Positions 40,391 to 49,362 of a stretch of 64,000 bases of DNA are shown in pieces. The first letter of the stretch is position 1; each line of letters starts with the position of its first letter. Origin of the DNA: Desulfonispora thiosulfatigenes DSM 11270 (GTDB lineage Bacteria; Bacillota; Peptococcia; Peptococcales; Desulfonisporaceae); assembly GCF_900176035.1 (NCBI RefSeq), contig NZ_FWWT01000014.1, positions 1-64,000 of the forward strand. Reading direction: 5' to 3'. The position numbers and the translations under genes were made by a program. The notes under the pieces are model-generated. The model did not search any database. It saw only the letters and a list, made by a program, of their open reading frames with translations, and was not told the DNA's origin.

Positions 40391-41236
40391 ATGAAAGAAA
40401 TATCCGTTAAAGAAGTCCAAAAAGAAGTTAAAAGATTATGTATGGAAGCAGCTTATAATTTACCAGAAGATGTCGAAAAATTAATTAGAGAAGGTAAAGA
40501 AAAAGAAGAGTCACCTTTTGGTAATTACTGTTTTGATAAAATAATTGAAAACTTTGAATTAGCCCGCAAGGATCAAGTTGCTATGTGTCAAGATACTGGT
40601 CTTGCAGTTATATTTGTAGAATTAGGTCAAGATGTACGTATAATTGATGGTGATTTAATAGTGGCAATTAATAATGGTGTAGCTGAAGGTTATACAGATG
40701 GTTATCTACGTAAATCAGTTGTAAATGAGCCTATTTTTGAAAGAAAAAATACAGGTAATAATACTCCAGCTGTTATTCATACAGAGCTAGTACCAGGAGA
40801 TAAGCTTAAAATTCAGGTAGTTCCTAAAGGTGCAGGGAGCGAAAATATGGGTGCTTTAAAAATGTTAAAGCCAGCGCAAGGATTAGAAGGAGTAAAGGAT
40901 TTTATTATCGAGTCTGTAACTAAAGCTGGTGGAAATCCTTGTCCTCCTATTATTGTTGGAGTAGGCGTAGGGGGTACAATGGAAAAATGCACTATTTTAG
41001 CTAAAAAGGCTTTGGCGAGAAAAGCAGGTGAACCTAATCCTGACCCACGTTATGCAGAACTCGAAAAAGAATTATTAGAGAAAATCAATAAATTAGGTAT
41101 CGGGCCTCAAGGTTTTGGGGGAAGGGTTACAGCCCTTGCTGTACATATTGAATACTACCCAACTCATATAGCGACTTTGCCTGTTGCAGTAAATTTAAAT
41201 TGTCATGCAGCAAGACATAAAGAAGTAATTTTTTAG
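40391..41236 (+). CDS. Fumarate hydratase class I, alpha subunit
   Basis: 281 aa, the N-terminal (TtdA-like) part of the two-subunit, oxygen-sensitive [4Fe-4S] fumarase. Cluster cysteines are visible in MCQDTGLA, GNPCPP and EKCTILAK. With the beta subunit it interconverts fumarate and malate. L-tartrate dehydratase is the alternative for this family, but the nearby fumarate reductase favours fumarase. Strong GGGGTGGAG ribosome site. The beta gene follows after 15 bp. Confidence 0.93.
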   Translation: MKEISVKEVQKEVKRLCMEAAYNLPEDVEKLIREGKEKEESPFGNYCFDKIIENFELARKDQVAMCQDTGLAVIFVELGQDVRIIDGDLIVAINNGVAEGYTDGYLRKSVVNEPIFERKNTGNNTPAVIHTELVPGDKLKIQVVPKGAGSENMGALKMLKPAQGLEGVKDFIIESVTKAGGNPCPPIIVGVGVGGTMEKCTILAKKALARKAGEPNPDPRYAELEKELLEKINKLGIGPQGFGGRVTALAVHIEYYPTHIATLPVAVNLNCHAARHKEVIF

Positions 41237-41251
41237 GAAGGGGCGAAAATA

Positions 41252-41812
41252 ATGAAGGAAATTAAGAAAATTACAATACCTTTTACTCTTGAACAAGCTA
41301 AAGGATTAAAAGCAGGGGATCAAGTAGCTATAACAGGTACAATTTATACAGCTAGAGATGCTGCACATAGAAATATGCTTAATGAATTAAAAGAACAAGG
41401 AAAATTACCAATAGAGATAGAGAATCAAGTTATCTATTATGTAGGACCAGCTCCAGCAAAACCAGGAAAGCCAATTGGTTCTTGTGGTCCAACTACTAGC
41501 TATAGAATGGATAGTTTTACACCAAGCTTATTAGATTTAGGGCTTAGAGGAATGATTGGTAAAGGTCCACGCGATAAAGATGTAGTTGATTCCATGATTA
41601 AAAATGGAGCTGTTTATTTTGCAGCTATTGGTGGGGGAGCAGCGTCAATTGCAAATTCAGTAAAAAAAGCTGAATTAATAGCTTATCCTGAACTAGGGCC
41701 CGAGGCACTTAGAAAATTAGAAGTTGAAGATTTTCCATGCGTCGTGGCTATTGATGCCGAGGGTAATAATTTATATGAATTAGGCGTTAAAGAATATCGG
41801 ATAGAAGATTAA
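41252..41812 (+). CDS. Fumarate hydratase class I, beta subunit
   Basis: 186 aa, the C-terminal swivel domain. VAITGTIYTARDAAHRNM, GPTTSYRMDSFTP and the terminal KVEDFPCVVAIDAEGNNLYE-like segment are characteristic. It completes the active site with the alpha subunit. The unit ends with a terminator at 41871-41920, so it is transcribed apart from sdhA. Confidence 0.94.
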   Translation: MKEIKKITIPFTLEQAKGLKAGDQVAITGTIYTARDAAHRNMLNELKEQGKLPIEIENQVIYYVGPAPAKPGKPIGSCGPTTSYRMDSFTPSLLDLGLRGMIGKGPRDKDVVDSMIKNGAVYFAAIGGGAASIANSVKKAELIAYPELGPEALRKLEVEDFPCVVAIDAEGNNLYELGVKEYRIED

Positions 41813-41870
41813 AATATAGTTAATAAGAATGATATTGGCTATAAGATTGAAAATTTCATAGAATTTAATA

Positions 41871-41920
41871 AAAGTGTATCTAGAGGGTGAAAAATTCCTG
41901 CCTACGGTACACTTTTTTTA
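41871..41920 (+). terminator. Terminator of the fumarase operon
   Basis: AAAAGTGTA (41871-41879) pairs with TACACTTTT (41909-41917) around a 29-nt loop, then seven T. Confidence 0.75.
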
Positions 41921-42205
41921 TTTTCTAAATAATATTCCTAGAGAAGATAACTACCTTTTGAGAATATACTTTTTAAGATATGTAGATACTATTAATATAC
42001 AATAGGTTTTCTTCGGGAAAAATAATTTTTACAGGATTTAATTAATAGTAACCTTATACATTAAATATACTAATATAACTAAATGAAAGTATTAATTATC
42101 TAAAGCTACTGAGCTCATTCCTTTTAACTGATCGAGCATACTTAACGTAGATAATAATACTTTATAATTAATATTGTAAATTAAATTCAGAGTTGGGGTG
42201 ATTAG
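41921..42205. other. Intergenic region upstream of sdhA
   Basis: AT-rich, with no ORF. A TATAAT at 42165-42170 could be the -10 of the sdhA promoter, but no convincing -35 lies upstream of it. GGGGTGA stands just before the sdhA GTG start. Confidence 0.4.
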
Positions 42206-43912
42206 GTGAAGTTTGATGTTGTCATTATTGGGGGTGGGGGTGCAGGAATGATGTCTGCCCTCGAGGCCAGTAAAAGCAAGGATTTAAGTGTAGCTATTTT
42301 TACTAAGACTTATCCTACAAGGTCTCATACAGGGGCGGCTCAAGGTGGTATTAATGCAAGTCTTGGTTTTCAAGATGAAAAGGATTCGGTAGATGAGCAT
42401 TTTAGGGATACCGTTAAAGGCAGTGATTTTTTAGGTGATCAAGATGCTATTGAATTTTTTGTAAGTAAGGCACCTGAATGTATTTTAGAATTAGAATCAT
42501 TAGGGTTACCTTTTTCTAGAGATGAAAAAGGGAGAATAGCCCAGCGTAACTTTGGGGGAGCATCGCATCCAAGAACATGTTATTCAGCAGATAAAACAGG
42601 TCATGTGATTTTACATAATCTTTTTGAACAATGCTTAAAAAATAATGTTCATTTTTTTAATGAATGGGCGCTCTTAGAAATCGTAACTGATAAAGATGAG
42701 CTTCAAGGTGTTATAGTTTTTGATATAAAAAGTGGGGAAATAAATTCCGTTAATTGTAAATCTTTAATTATTACAACAGGTGGTTTTGGTCGCATTTATT
42801 GGTCACGAACTACTAATGCTTATAATATGACAGGTGATGGAACAGCAATTTGTTTAGAAGCGGGCATTCCTATTAAGGATCCAGAATTTGTGCAATTTCA
42901 TCCGACTGGATTAATTACGACCGGGGTATTGTTATCAGAGGCTTGTCGGGGTGAGGGTGGTTATTTAGTTAATAATCAAGGAGAAAGATTTATGGAAAAG
43001 TATGCACCTGAAAAAATGGAGCTAGCTCCAAGGGATTTAGTTTCCAGAAGTATTGAACAAGAAATTAAAGAAGGTAGAGGTTTTGGTGAAGGTTTAGCCT
43101 CTTATGTTCATTTAGACTTAAGACATTTAGGGAAGAAAAAAATACTAGAGAAATTGCCACAAGTTAGACAATTAGCTATTGAATTTGAAGGGGTAGATAT
43201 GATAGATGAACCTGCCCCGATAAGGCCTAGTGGTCACTATGTGATGGGAGGAATTCATATTAGTGATTATCAAACTTGCGCTACTCCTATTGCGGGAATT
43301 CATGCTGCAGGAGAATGTGCTTGCGTGTCTGTTCATGGAGCTAATAGGCTTGGAGGTAATTCGCTAGCAGAGGCCGTAGTATTTGGAAAGTTTGCGGGAA
43401 AAGGGGCAGCACAAAGTGCTAAAAATAGAGAGCTTGGTCAGGAAGAATTAATTAAAGAAAAGAGAGCAAAATGGGAAAAAATGTTCACGGAAAAGACCAC
43501 ACAAACAAATGGTAAAAATTTATTTACTATAAGGGATAATTTAGCTCAAACCATGTGGAATAATGTTGGTATCTTTAGAAAAGAAGAAGAAATTGAAAAG
43601 GCTTTAAGTGAAATAAATCAGCTTTTAGATGACTATAAAGAAGCCCAAATAGGTGATGACAGTAAGAAATATAATATGGCCTTTATTACATATTTAGAGG
43701 TAGGTAATTTACTTAAATTAGCTAAAGCAATTACAATGGGTGCTCTTGCACGTAAAGAAAGCAGGGGTTCACATGCACGAATGGATTATCCAAAACGTGA
43801 TGATGAAAATTTCTTAAAACATACCTTAGTTTATAAAAATGGTGAAGAGTATAAACTTGATTATTTACCAGTTAAAATAACCAAATATCAGCCTGAAGAA
43901 AGGAAATATTAA
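42206..43912 (+). CDS. Fumarate reductase/succinate dehydrogenase flavoprotein subunit
   Basis: 568 aa. The FAD dinucleotide motif GGGGAG is at 9-14 and the covalent-FAD histidine H41 lies in RSHTGAAQGG. Active-site elements QFHPTG, RGEGG, RDLVSR and GHYVMGG are all present. It interconverts succinate and fumarate. It starts at a GTG after GGGGTGA. The iron-sulphur and CCG subunits follow without gaps, so this is the catalytic subunit of a non-classical complex. Direction (reduction versus oxidation) cannot be read from sequence; beside fumarase in a probable anaerobe, fumarate reduction is favoured. Confidence 0.93.
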   Translation: MKFDVVIIGGGGAGMMSALEASKSKDLSVAIFTKTYPTRSHTGAAQGGINASLGFQDEKDSVDEHFRDTVKGSDFLGDQDAIEFFVSKAPECILELESLGLPFSRDEKGRIAQRNFGGASHPRTCYSADKTGHVILHNLFEQCLKNNVHFFNEWALLEIVTDKDELQGVIVFDIKSGEINSVNCKSLIITTGGFGRIYWSRTTNAYNMTGDGTAICLEAGIPIKDPEFVQFHPTGLITTGVLLSEACRGEGGYLVNNQGERFMEKYAPEKMELAPRDLVSRSIEQEIKEGRGFGEGLASYVHLDLRHLGKKKILEKLPQVRQLAIEFEGVDMIDEPAPIRPSGHYVMGGIHISDYQTCATPIAGIHAAGECACVSVHGANRLGGNSLAEAVVFGKFAGKGAAQSAKNRELGQEELIKEKRAKWEKMFTEKTTQTNGKNLFTIRDNLAQTMWNNVGIFRKEEEIEKALSEINQLLDDYKEAQIGDDSKKYNMAFITYLEVGNLLKLAKAITMGALARKESRGSHARMDYPKRDDENFLKHTLVYKNGEEYKLDYLPVKITKYQPEERKY

Positions 43913-44854
43913 ATGAAAAATATTATTTATAAAATCAGACGATATGATGGTGAAAAAGAATGGGATCAAGAATATAAAATTCCTTATGAAAAAGGAAAAA
44001 CAGTTTTATGGGGCTTAATTAATATTAGAGAAACACAAGATAATACTTTAAATTTCACTTCGGCGTGTAGATCTGCTATCTGTGGTAGTTGTGGAGTAAT
44101 TGTAAATGGAGTAGCAGTCCTTGCATGTAAAACTTCTATTGACGAATTTTTAAACACTTTCAAGACAGATACTTTATACATAGAACCCCTGAAAAATTTT
44201 AATATTGTACGAGATTTAGTGGTAGATTGGGATCCAAAGTTTGAGCGTTTAAAAGGTGTTAAGCCTTGGTTAGTGAAAAATAATAATGATAGCTCATCTC
44301 ATGAGCAATCTGCAGTAGACTTTCTAAAAATATCTAATCCTACGGACTGTATTCTTTGCGGGATATGTGCATCAGAATGTGGTCAGTTATCAATTAATAT
44401 TAAGGGATTTTTAGATCCTTTTATTTATTCTAAGGCTTATCGTTATATTGAAGACTCACGCGATGAAGAAGAAGGAGAACATCTTGATTATGCGCTTGAT
44501 GTGGGCTTATGGAAATGTATTAAATGTATGCAGTGTATGGCAAAGTGCCCGAAAGCAGTTAAACCTGCTGATCATATTAGTGGATTAAGAAAAAAGAGTA
44601 TGGATATGGGTTATCTTAAAAATACAGGAGCACGTCATGCATATGCATTTTTTAATGATATTAAACGAGATGGCAGGTTAAATGAAACTACATTACCGAT
44701 TAAAACTGATGGACTTTTTTATAATATTAAAAGGGTACCTTTTGCCCTTCGTTTACTTAGAAAAGGAAAAATAAAAATAGCAATACCAAAGCCTGTGATA
44801 GGCATAGAAGGAGTAAAAAAAATTTATGAATTAGCACGCAAGGAGGGAAATTAA
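43913..44854 (+). CDS. Fumarate reductase iron-sulphur subunit with two [4Fe-4S] motifs (TfrB/SdhB class E type)
   Basis: 313 aa, longer than classical SdhB. The plant-type [2Fe-2S] cysteines are C52, C57, C60 and C72. Two further sets are each C-x2-C-x2-C-x3-C: C146, C149, C152, C156 and C202, C205, C208, C212. Classical SdhB uses C-x5-C-x3-C in the last set for a [3Fe-4S] cluster, so the extra C205 suggests two [4Fe-4S] clusters, as in class E and thiol:fumarate reductase types. A 70-residue C-terminal extension follows. It starts 0 bp after sdhA. Confidence 0.92.
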   Translation: MKNIIYKIRRYDGEKEWDQEYKIPYEKGKTVLWGLINIRETQDNTLNFTSACRSAICGSCGVIVNGVAVLACKTSIDEFLNTFKTDTLYIEPLKNFNIVRDLVVDWDPKFERLKGVKPWLVKNNNDSSSHEQSAVDFLKISNPTDCILCGICASECGQLSINIKGFLDPFIYSKAYRYIEDSRDEEEGEHLDYALDVGLWKCIKCMQCMAKCPKAVKPADHISGLRKKSMDMGYLKNTGARHAYAFFNDIKRDGRLNETTLPIKTDGLFYNIKRVPFALRLLRKGKIKIAIPKPVIGIEGVKKIYELARKEGN

Positions 44855-45726
44855 TGAAATATGGTTTTTTCCCAGGCTGCACTTTAGAAGCAGCAGCTGA
44901 AGAATTAATGATATCTACAAAAAAGGTCGCCGAAGGATTAGGAATAGAATTAATTGAATTAGAAGGTTGGACCTGTTGCGGTGCTAGTCATAGTCAAGAT
45001 GTCGATGAATTTTTATCCCTGTGTTTAAATGCACGAAATATCGCGCTCTGTGAAAAGTTAAATGCACCCTTATTATCTGTTTGCAATACTTGTACCTTAA
45101 TGATCAGAAAGGCAAAAAAGCAATTAGATGAAGATGATGAAATTAAAGAAAAGGTTAATGAAATTTTAAATAAGGCGGACTTAAATTATGCTGGAACATC
45201 TACGGTTAGTCATTTATTATGGGTTTTAGTAAAAGATTATGGTATTGAAAGATTAAAGAAGAAAGTAGTTAGACCTTTAACTGGTTTAAAAGTAGCTAAT
45301 TTTTATGGATGTCATATTTTAAGACCACAAGAAATAATGGGGTTTGAAAGTTTTTTAAATCCTGATTCTATGGAAATGATCGTTAATGCTATTGGCGCAG
45401 AAAATGTTTATTATGATCGTAGGCTTAGTTGTTGTGGGTTTCATGCTGTTTTTCCAGCTGAAGATGAAGTATTAAAAATAGCGGGGCTTGATTGCTTATC
45501 AGCTAAAAAGGCAGGGGCTGAGGTTATGGTAACCCCTTGTCCATTATGTCAAATGCAGCTGGATATGTATCAACCTGATAGTCAAACACTTTTCAAAGAA
45601 GATATTACAATGCCAATTTTACATTTGCCACAGTTGATTGGTTTAGCCCTTGGTTTTGAGCCAAAAGAGTTAGGAATTAAAAGACATGTAATAGATGCTT
45701 ATAAAGTTTTACATAATCATATTTAA
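44854..45726 (+). CDS. CCG-domain (HdrB/SdhE-like) subunit of fumarate reductase
   Basis: 290 aa with two cysteine-rich CCG motifs: C9, C41-C42, C77, C80 and C153, C193-C194, C229, C232. The spacing fits the C-x(31-39)-CC-x(34-36)-C-x2-C rule of heterodisulfide reductase HdrB, which carries non-cubane clusters. No membrane anchor or haem-binding subunit follows. This marks a class E (SdhABE) or thiol:fumarate-reductase-like complex in which electrons come from a quinol or a dithiol through this subunit. Start overlaps the sdhB stop by 1 nt. Confidence 0.92.
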   Translation: MKYGFFPGCTLEAAAEELMISTKKVAEGLGIELIELEGWTCCGASHSQDVDEFLSLCLNARNIALCEKLNAPLLSVCNTCTLMIRKAKKQLDEDDEIKEKVNEILNKADLNYAGTSTVSHLLWVLVKDYGIERLKKKVVRPLTGLKVANFYGCHILRPQEIMGFESFLNPDSMEMIVNAIGAENVYYDRRLSCCGFHAVFPAEDEVLKIAGLDCLSAKKAGAEVMVTPCPLCQMQLDMYQPDSQTLFKEDITMPILHLPQLIGLALGFEPKELGIKRHVIDAYKVLHNHI

Positions 45727-45841
45727 AAGGTAGAGGAATATATATAATTAATATAGAAATAAGATGTAAATCCATGTACAGCATAGGTTATGTGTGATAA
45801 AATTTTTGAAGTGGAATCATTTTTCGGAGAAAGGAAGCCAT

Positions 45842-47977
45842 ATGGATATTAAAAGTATTTGCAAAAAAAATCCAATTATTCTTGTAGTTGATGATTCTAA
45901 ATATATGCGCACTGTCTTAAGACAGTTTTTGGAAAATAATAATTATGAGGTTATAGAGGCAGATGATGGTAAGGAAGCTTTGCTTAAATATCAAAACTTT
46001 AAACCTGATTTAATTTTAATGGATTATGTTATGCCTGGAATGGATGGTGTAACTGCTGTAAAGGAATTAAGAAAATTATTAGATTCGAATTTAGTTCCGG
46101 TTATTATGGTTACTAGTTTAGGAGATGAAAAGTCAGTTAATGATGCCTTTGAAGCAGGAGCGACTGATTATATTGGTAAACCCATTAACTTTGCGGTACT
46201 TAAACATAGAATCAATCGCTTAGTAAAAGCAAGGTTTACAGAATTATCTTTAATTAAAAGTGAAAAGTATGCACAATCTATCATTAAAAATGCCTTAGAT
46301 GGAATTATTATGGTTGATATGTGTGGAAAGATTAAAGCCTTTAATCCTTCGGCTGAAAAGATATTTGACTATAAGTCAGCTGAAATGGTAGGCAAAGAAA
46401 TTAAAGGTATTATTCCTAAGTTTTATTGTGATAAGTGTGGTGATTGCTTTTCAATAGAACAATACATAGATGGCAAACAAAAAAAGGGAATTAGCTGGGA
46501 AATAAACGGATTAAAAAAGGACGGAACCAGTATTCCTTTAGAACTTAGTGTAAGCAATTTTGATTTAGGTGATCAAATGTATTACGCAATAATTTTGCGT
46601 GATATTACAACTAAACAAAGGTATGAAAAAAAGATAAGATATCAAGCTTTTTATGATAATATAACAGGAATACCTAATCGTTTGTTACTTAAAGAAAGGC
46701 TGAGCCTAGAGGTTTCTCGTTGTAAAATATCTGAAGAAAAGTTAGCTGTAGTGTATTTAGATTTAGATCGGTTTAAATTAATAAATGATACTTTAGGTCA
46801 CAATATTGGTGATGAATTATTAAAATTTGTAGCGCATAGATTAAAAGAGATTTTAAGTAAAAATGATACTATAGCTAGGATGGGTGGAGATGAATTTGCC
46901 ATATTACTTCCTAGCATTGAAAGAGAAGAAGATGCAGCAAAGGTTGCTACAAGGGTTTTAGAGTCACTACGAGAACCTTTTGTGTTAAATGGGCATGAAT
47001 TATTTATTACGGCAAGTATGGGGATAGCCTTTTGTCCATGTGATGGTGATGAAGTCGATAAGTTAATTAAAAATGCTGATATTGCTATGTATAGGGCTAA
47101 GGAAAAAGGTAAAAATAATTTTCAACTTTATACTATGTCGATGAATGATAAGGCGCTTGAACGTTTAGAAATGGAAGGTAGTTTACGTAGGGCCCTAGAA
47201 AATAAGGAATTTATTATTCATTATCAACCTAAAATTAATTCAGAAAGTAAGGATATTGTTGGTTTTGAAGCTTTAATTAGATGGCAACATCCAGAACTAG
47301 GATTAGTCCCTCCTGGTCAATTTATTCCACTTGCTGAAGAAACAGGTCTTATTTTAGGGATAGGTGATTGGGTATTAAGGGAAGCTTGCTTGCAAGCAAA
47401 ACAATGGCAAGATGAAGGATTTACTAACTTACATGTCGCTGTAAACTTGTCTTCAAAACAATTTCAATTACAAAACTTAACCAATACAATTTCTAAAGCA
47501 TTAGCTGAAACTGGACTTGAACCTAGATTTTTAGAGTTAGAAATAACTGAGTCCGTAGCTATGCAAGATGTGGAATATACTCTGAAGGTTATGCAGGATT
47601 TAAAGCAAATGGGTATTAAATTTTCTATTGACGATTTTGGAACTGGTTATTCTTCGCTCAGCTATTTAAAGAAATTCACAATTAATAAATTAAAAATAGA
47701 TAGATCTTTTGTAAGTGAGATAGGATCTAAAAAAGATGATAGAGCTATAGCTTCTACTATTATTGCTTTAGCGAAAAGTCTTAATTTAGGAATAGTAGCT
47801 GAAGGAGTAGAAAACCAAAGTCAGTATGATTTTTTGAAAGACAGTAAGTGTGATGAAATGCAAGGGTATTTATTTGGGAAACCCATGCCACCATTGGAAT
47901 TCAAAAGGCTATTAGATTCAAAACGAGAATTATTAGAACCAAATCAAACATTTTTAGAATCAAAACAAATATTATAA
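45842..47977 (+). CDS. Response regulator with REC, PAS, GGDEF and EAL domains
   Basis: 711 aa. REC 10-130 with phospho-acceptor D61 and K113; PAS ~145-258 carrying C196-x2-C199-x2-C202; GGDEF ~270-430 with the intact motif at 348-352; EAL ~445-695 with EAL at 476-478 and DDFGTGYSSL. Both a cyclic-di-GMP synthase and a phosphodiesterase are therefore possible. The RxxD inhibitory site before GGDEF is absent (SKND). No histidine kinase is adjacent. The ATG at 45842 follows AAAGGAAG. A cyclic-di-GMP receptor (PilZ) gene lies at 58362-59072. Confidence 0.93.
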   Translation: MDIKSICKKNPIILVVDDSKYMRTVLRQFLENNNYEVIEADDGKEALLKYQNFKPDLILMDYVMPGMDGVTAVKELRKLLDSNLVPVIMVTSLGDEKSVNDAFEAGATDYIGKPINFAVLKHRINRLVKARFTELSLIKSEKYAQSIIKNALDGIIMVDMCGKIKAFNPSAEKIFDYKSAEMVGKEIKGIIPKFYCDKCGDCFSIEQYIDGKQKKGISWEINGLKKDGTSIPLELSVSNFDLGDQMYYAIILRDITTKQRYEKKIRYQAFYDNITGIPNRLLLKERLSLEVSRCKISEEKLAVVYLDLDRFKLINDTLGHNIGDELLKFVAHRLKEILSKNDTIARMGGDEFAILLPSIEREEDAAKVATRVLESLREPFVLNGHELFITASMGIAFCPCDGDEVDKLIKNADIAMYRAKEKGKNNFQLYTMSMNDKALERLEMEGSLRRALENKEFIIHYQPKINSESKDIVGFEALIRWQHPELGLVPPGQFIPLAEETGLILGIGDWVLREACLQAKQWQDEGFTNLHVAVNLSSKQFQLQNLTNTISKALAETGLEPRFLELEITESVAMQDVEYTLKVMQDLKQMGIKFSIDDFGTGYSSLSYLKKFTINKLKIDRSFVSEIGSKKDDRAIASTIIALAKSLNLGIVAEGVENQSQYDFLKDSKCDEMQGYLFGKPMPPLEFKRLLDSKRELLEPNQTFLESKQIL

Positions 47978-47979
47978 TC

Positions 47980-48025
47980 AAGGCTCATGATTTTTAAAGA
48001 AATTTAAAAGTTATGAGCCTTTTTA
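47980..48025 (+). terminator. Terminator of the GGDEF-EAL gene
   Basis: AAGGCTCAT (47980-47988) pairs with ATGAGCCTT (48013-48021), followed by T. The loop is ~24 nt with further weak A/T pairing. Confidence 0.85.
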
Positions 48026-48091
48026 TGTTATATTTTTATTATTTTGGCATAATATAGATGATGGGGAGAAAAACATATACCATAAAAAACC

Positions 48092-48127
48092 TTGACAAAA
48101 ATAGGTAGGTATAATAACATTAAACCC
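48092..48127 (+). promoter_or_regulatory. Promoter of the betaine transporter operon
   Basis: A perfect TTGACA (48092-48097), a 17-nt spacer and TAACAT (48115-48120). The leader to the ATP-binding protein gene is about 50 nt. Confidence 0.6.
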
Positions 48128-48174
48128 ACACATCAGGGGTCGATATAAAGTTGTCGGGTGGAAGGAGGAGTTAT

Positions 48175-49362
48175 ATGATTCAGATTAAGGTTGAAAACTT
48201 ATATAAAGTGTTTGGTAGTAATCCGCAAAGAGCTATCAAGTTAATAGAAGAAGGTATGGATAAGGATGAAATTTTAAACAAAACAGGTTTAGCTGTTGGA
48301 GTAGGGGGGGTTTCTTTTGAAGTTAATAAAGGAGAAATTCTTGTTATCATGGGATTATCAGGTAGTGGTAAATCTACTTTGATTAGATGTTTAAATAGAT
48401 TAATAGAACCAACAGCGGGGAAAATATATGTAGATGATAAGGAAATATTAGGTTTAGATAGAAATCAGCTAAGAGATTTAAGAAGAAAGAAATTTGCAAT
48501 GGTATTTCAAAAATTTGCACTATTTCCGCACAGAACTATTTTACAAAATGCTGAGTATGGTTTAGAGGTTCAAGGAATTGATGCAAATACCAGAAAAGAA
48601 AAAGCGAGAAATGCCCTTGAATTAGTTGGTTTAGGTGGTTGGGAAGATCGTTATCCTAACGAGTTAAGTGGAGGAATGCAGCAAAGGGTTGGTCTAGCAA
48701 GAGGTTTAGCTGTTGATCCGGACATTTTATTAATGGATGAGGCCTTTAGTGCTTTAGATCCACTAATTAAAAGAGAAATGCAAGATGAGCTAATATCACT
48801 TCAAAGTAAAGTACAAAAGACTATAGTTTTTATTACTCACGATTTAGATGAGGCAATAAAACTAGGAGATCGTATTATTTTAATGAAGGATGGCGTTGTA
48901 GTTCAAGAAGGAACGCCTGAGGATATTTTAACAAATCCAGCAGATGATTATGTTGAGAAATTTGTTGAAAATGTTGATAGATCAAAAATTTTAACAGCAC
49001 AAGGTGTTATGAATAAAGTAGGGGTGGTTGCATATTCAAAGGACGGACCACGAACTGCTATGCGTAAAATGAAAGAAGAAGGTATCTCTAGTATTTTTGT
49101 TGTGAATTCTGAATACAAGGTTCAAGGTGTAGTTTTAGCAGAACAAGTAGCCCAAGCAATAAAAAATGGAGATAAGGATTTAGCTAATGTAATTGAAAAA
49201 AATATTGCCAAGGTTAGTCCTGATCTATCAGTAAATGAGTTATTCCCAATGATGACAGATATTCGATATCCTTTAGCTGTAGTAGATGAAACTGAAAAAC
49301 TATTAGGTGTTGTCATTAGAGGATCAATCTTAGCAGGTTTAGCTGGAAGAGGTGATGAATAA
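48175..49362 (+). CDS. Glycine betaine/proline ABC transporter, ATP-binding protein (OpuAA/ProV type)
   Basis: 395 aa. The NBD has Walker A GLSGSGKST (60-68), Q-loop FQKFALFPH, signature LSGGM (164-168) and Walker B LLMDEA. Residues ~275-395 are two CBS domains that in OpuA sense ionic strength or nucleotides. The N-terminal ~40 residues (KVFGSNP..AI.LIEEGMDKDEIL) are typical of this class. It powers uptake of compatible solutes. The ATG at 48175 follows GGAGG by 6 nt. It overlaps the permease gene by one base. Confidence 0.95.
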   Translation: MIQIKVENLYKVFGSNPQRAIKLIEEGMDKDEILNKTGLAVGVGGVSFEVNKGEILVIMGLSGSGKSTLIRCLNRLIEPTAGKIYVDDKEILGLDRNQLRDLRRKKFAMVFQKFALFPHRTILQNAEYGLEVQGIDANTRKEKARNALELVGLGGWEDRYPNELSGGMQQRVGLARGLAVDPDILLMDEAFSALDPLIKREMQDELISLQSKVQKTIVFITHDLDEAIKLGDRIILMKDGVVVQEGTPEDILTNPADDYVEKFVENVDRSKILTAQGVMNKVGVVAYSKDGPRTAMRKMKEEGISSIFVVNSEYKVQGVVLAEQVAQAIKNGDKDLANVIEKNIAKVSPDLSVNELFPMMTDIRYPLAVVDETEKLLGVVIRGSILAGLAGRGDE

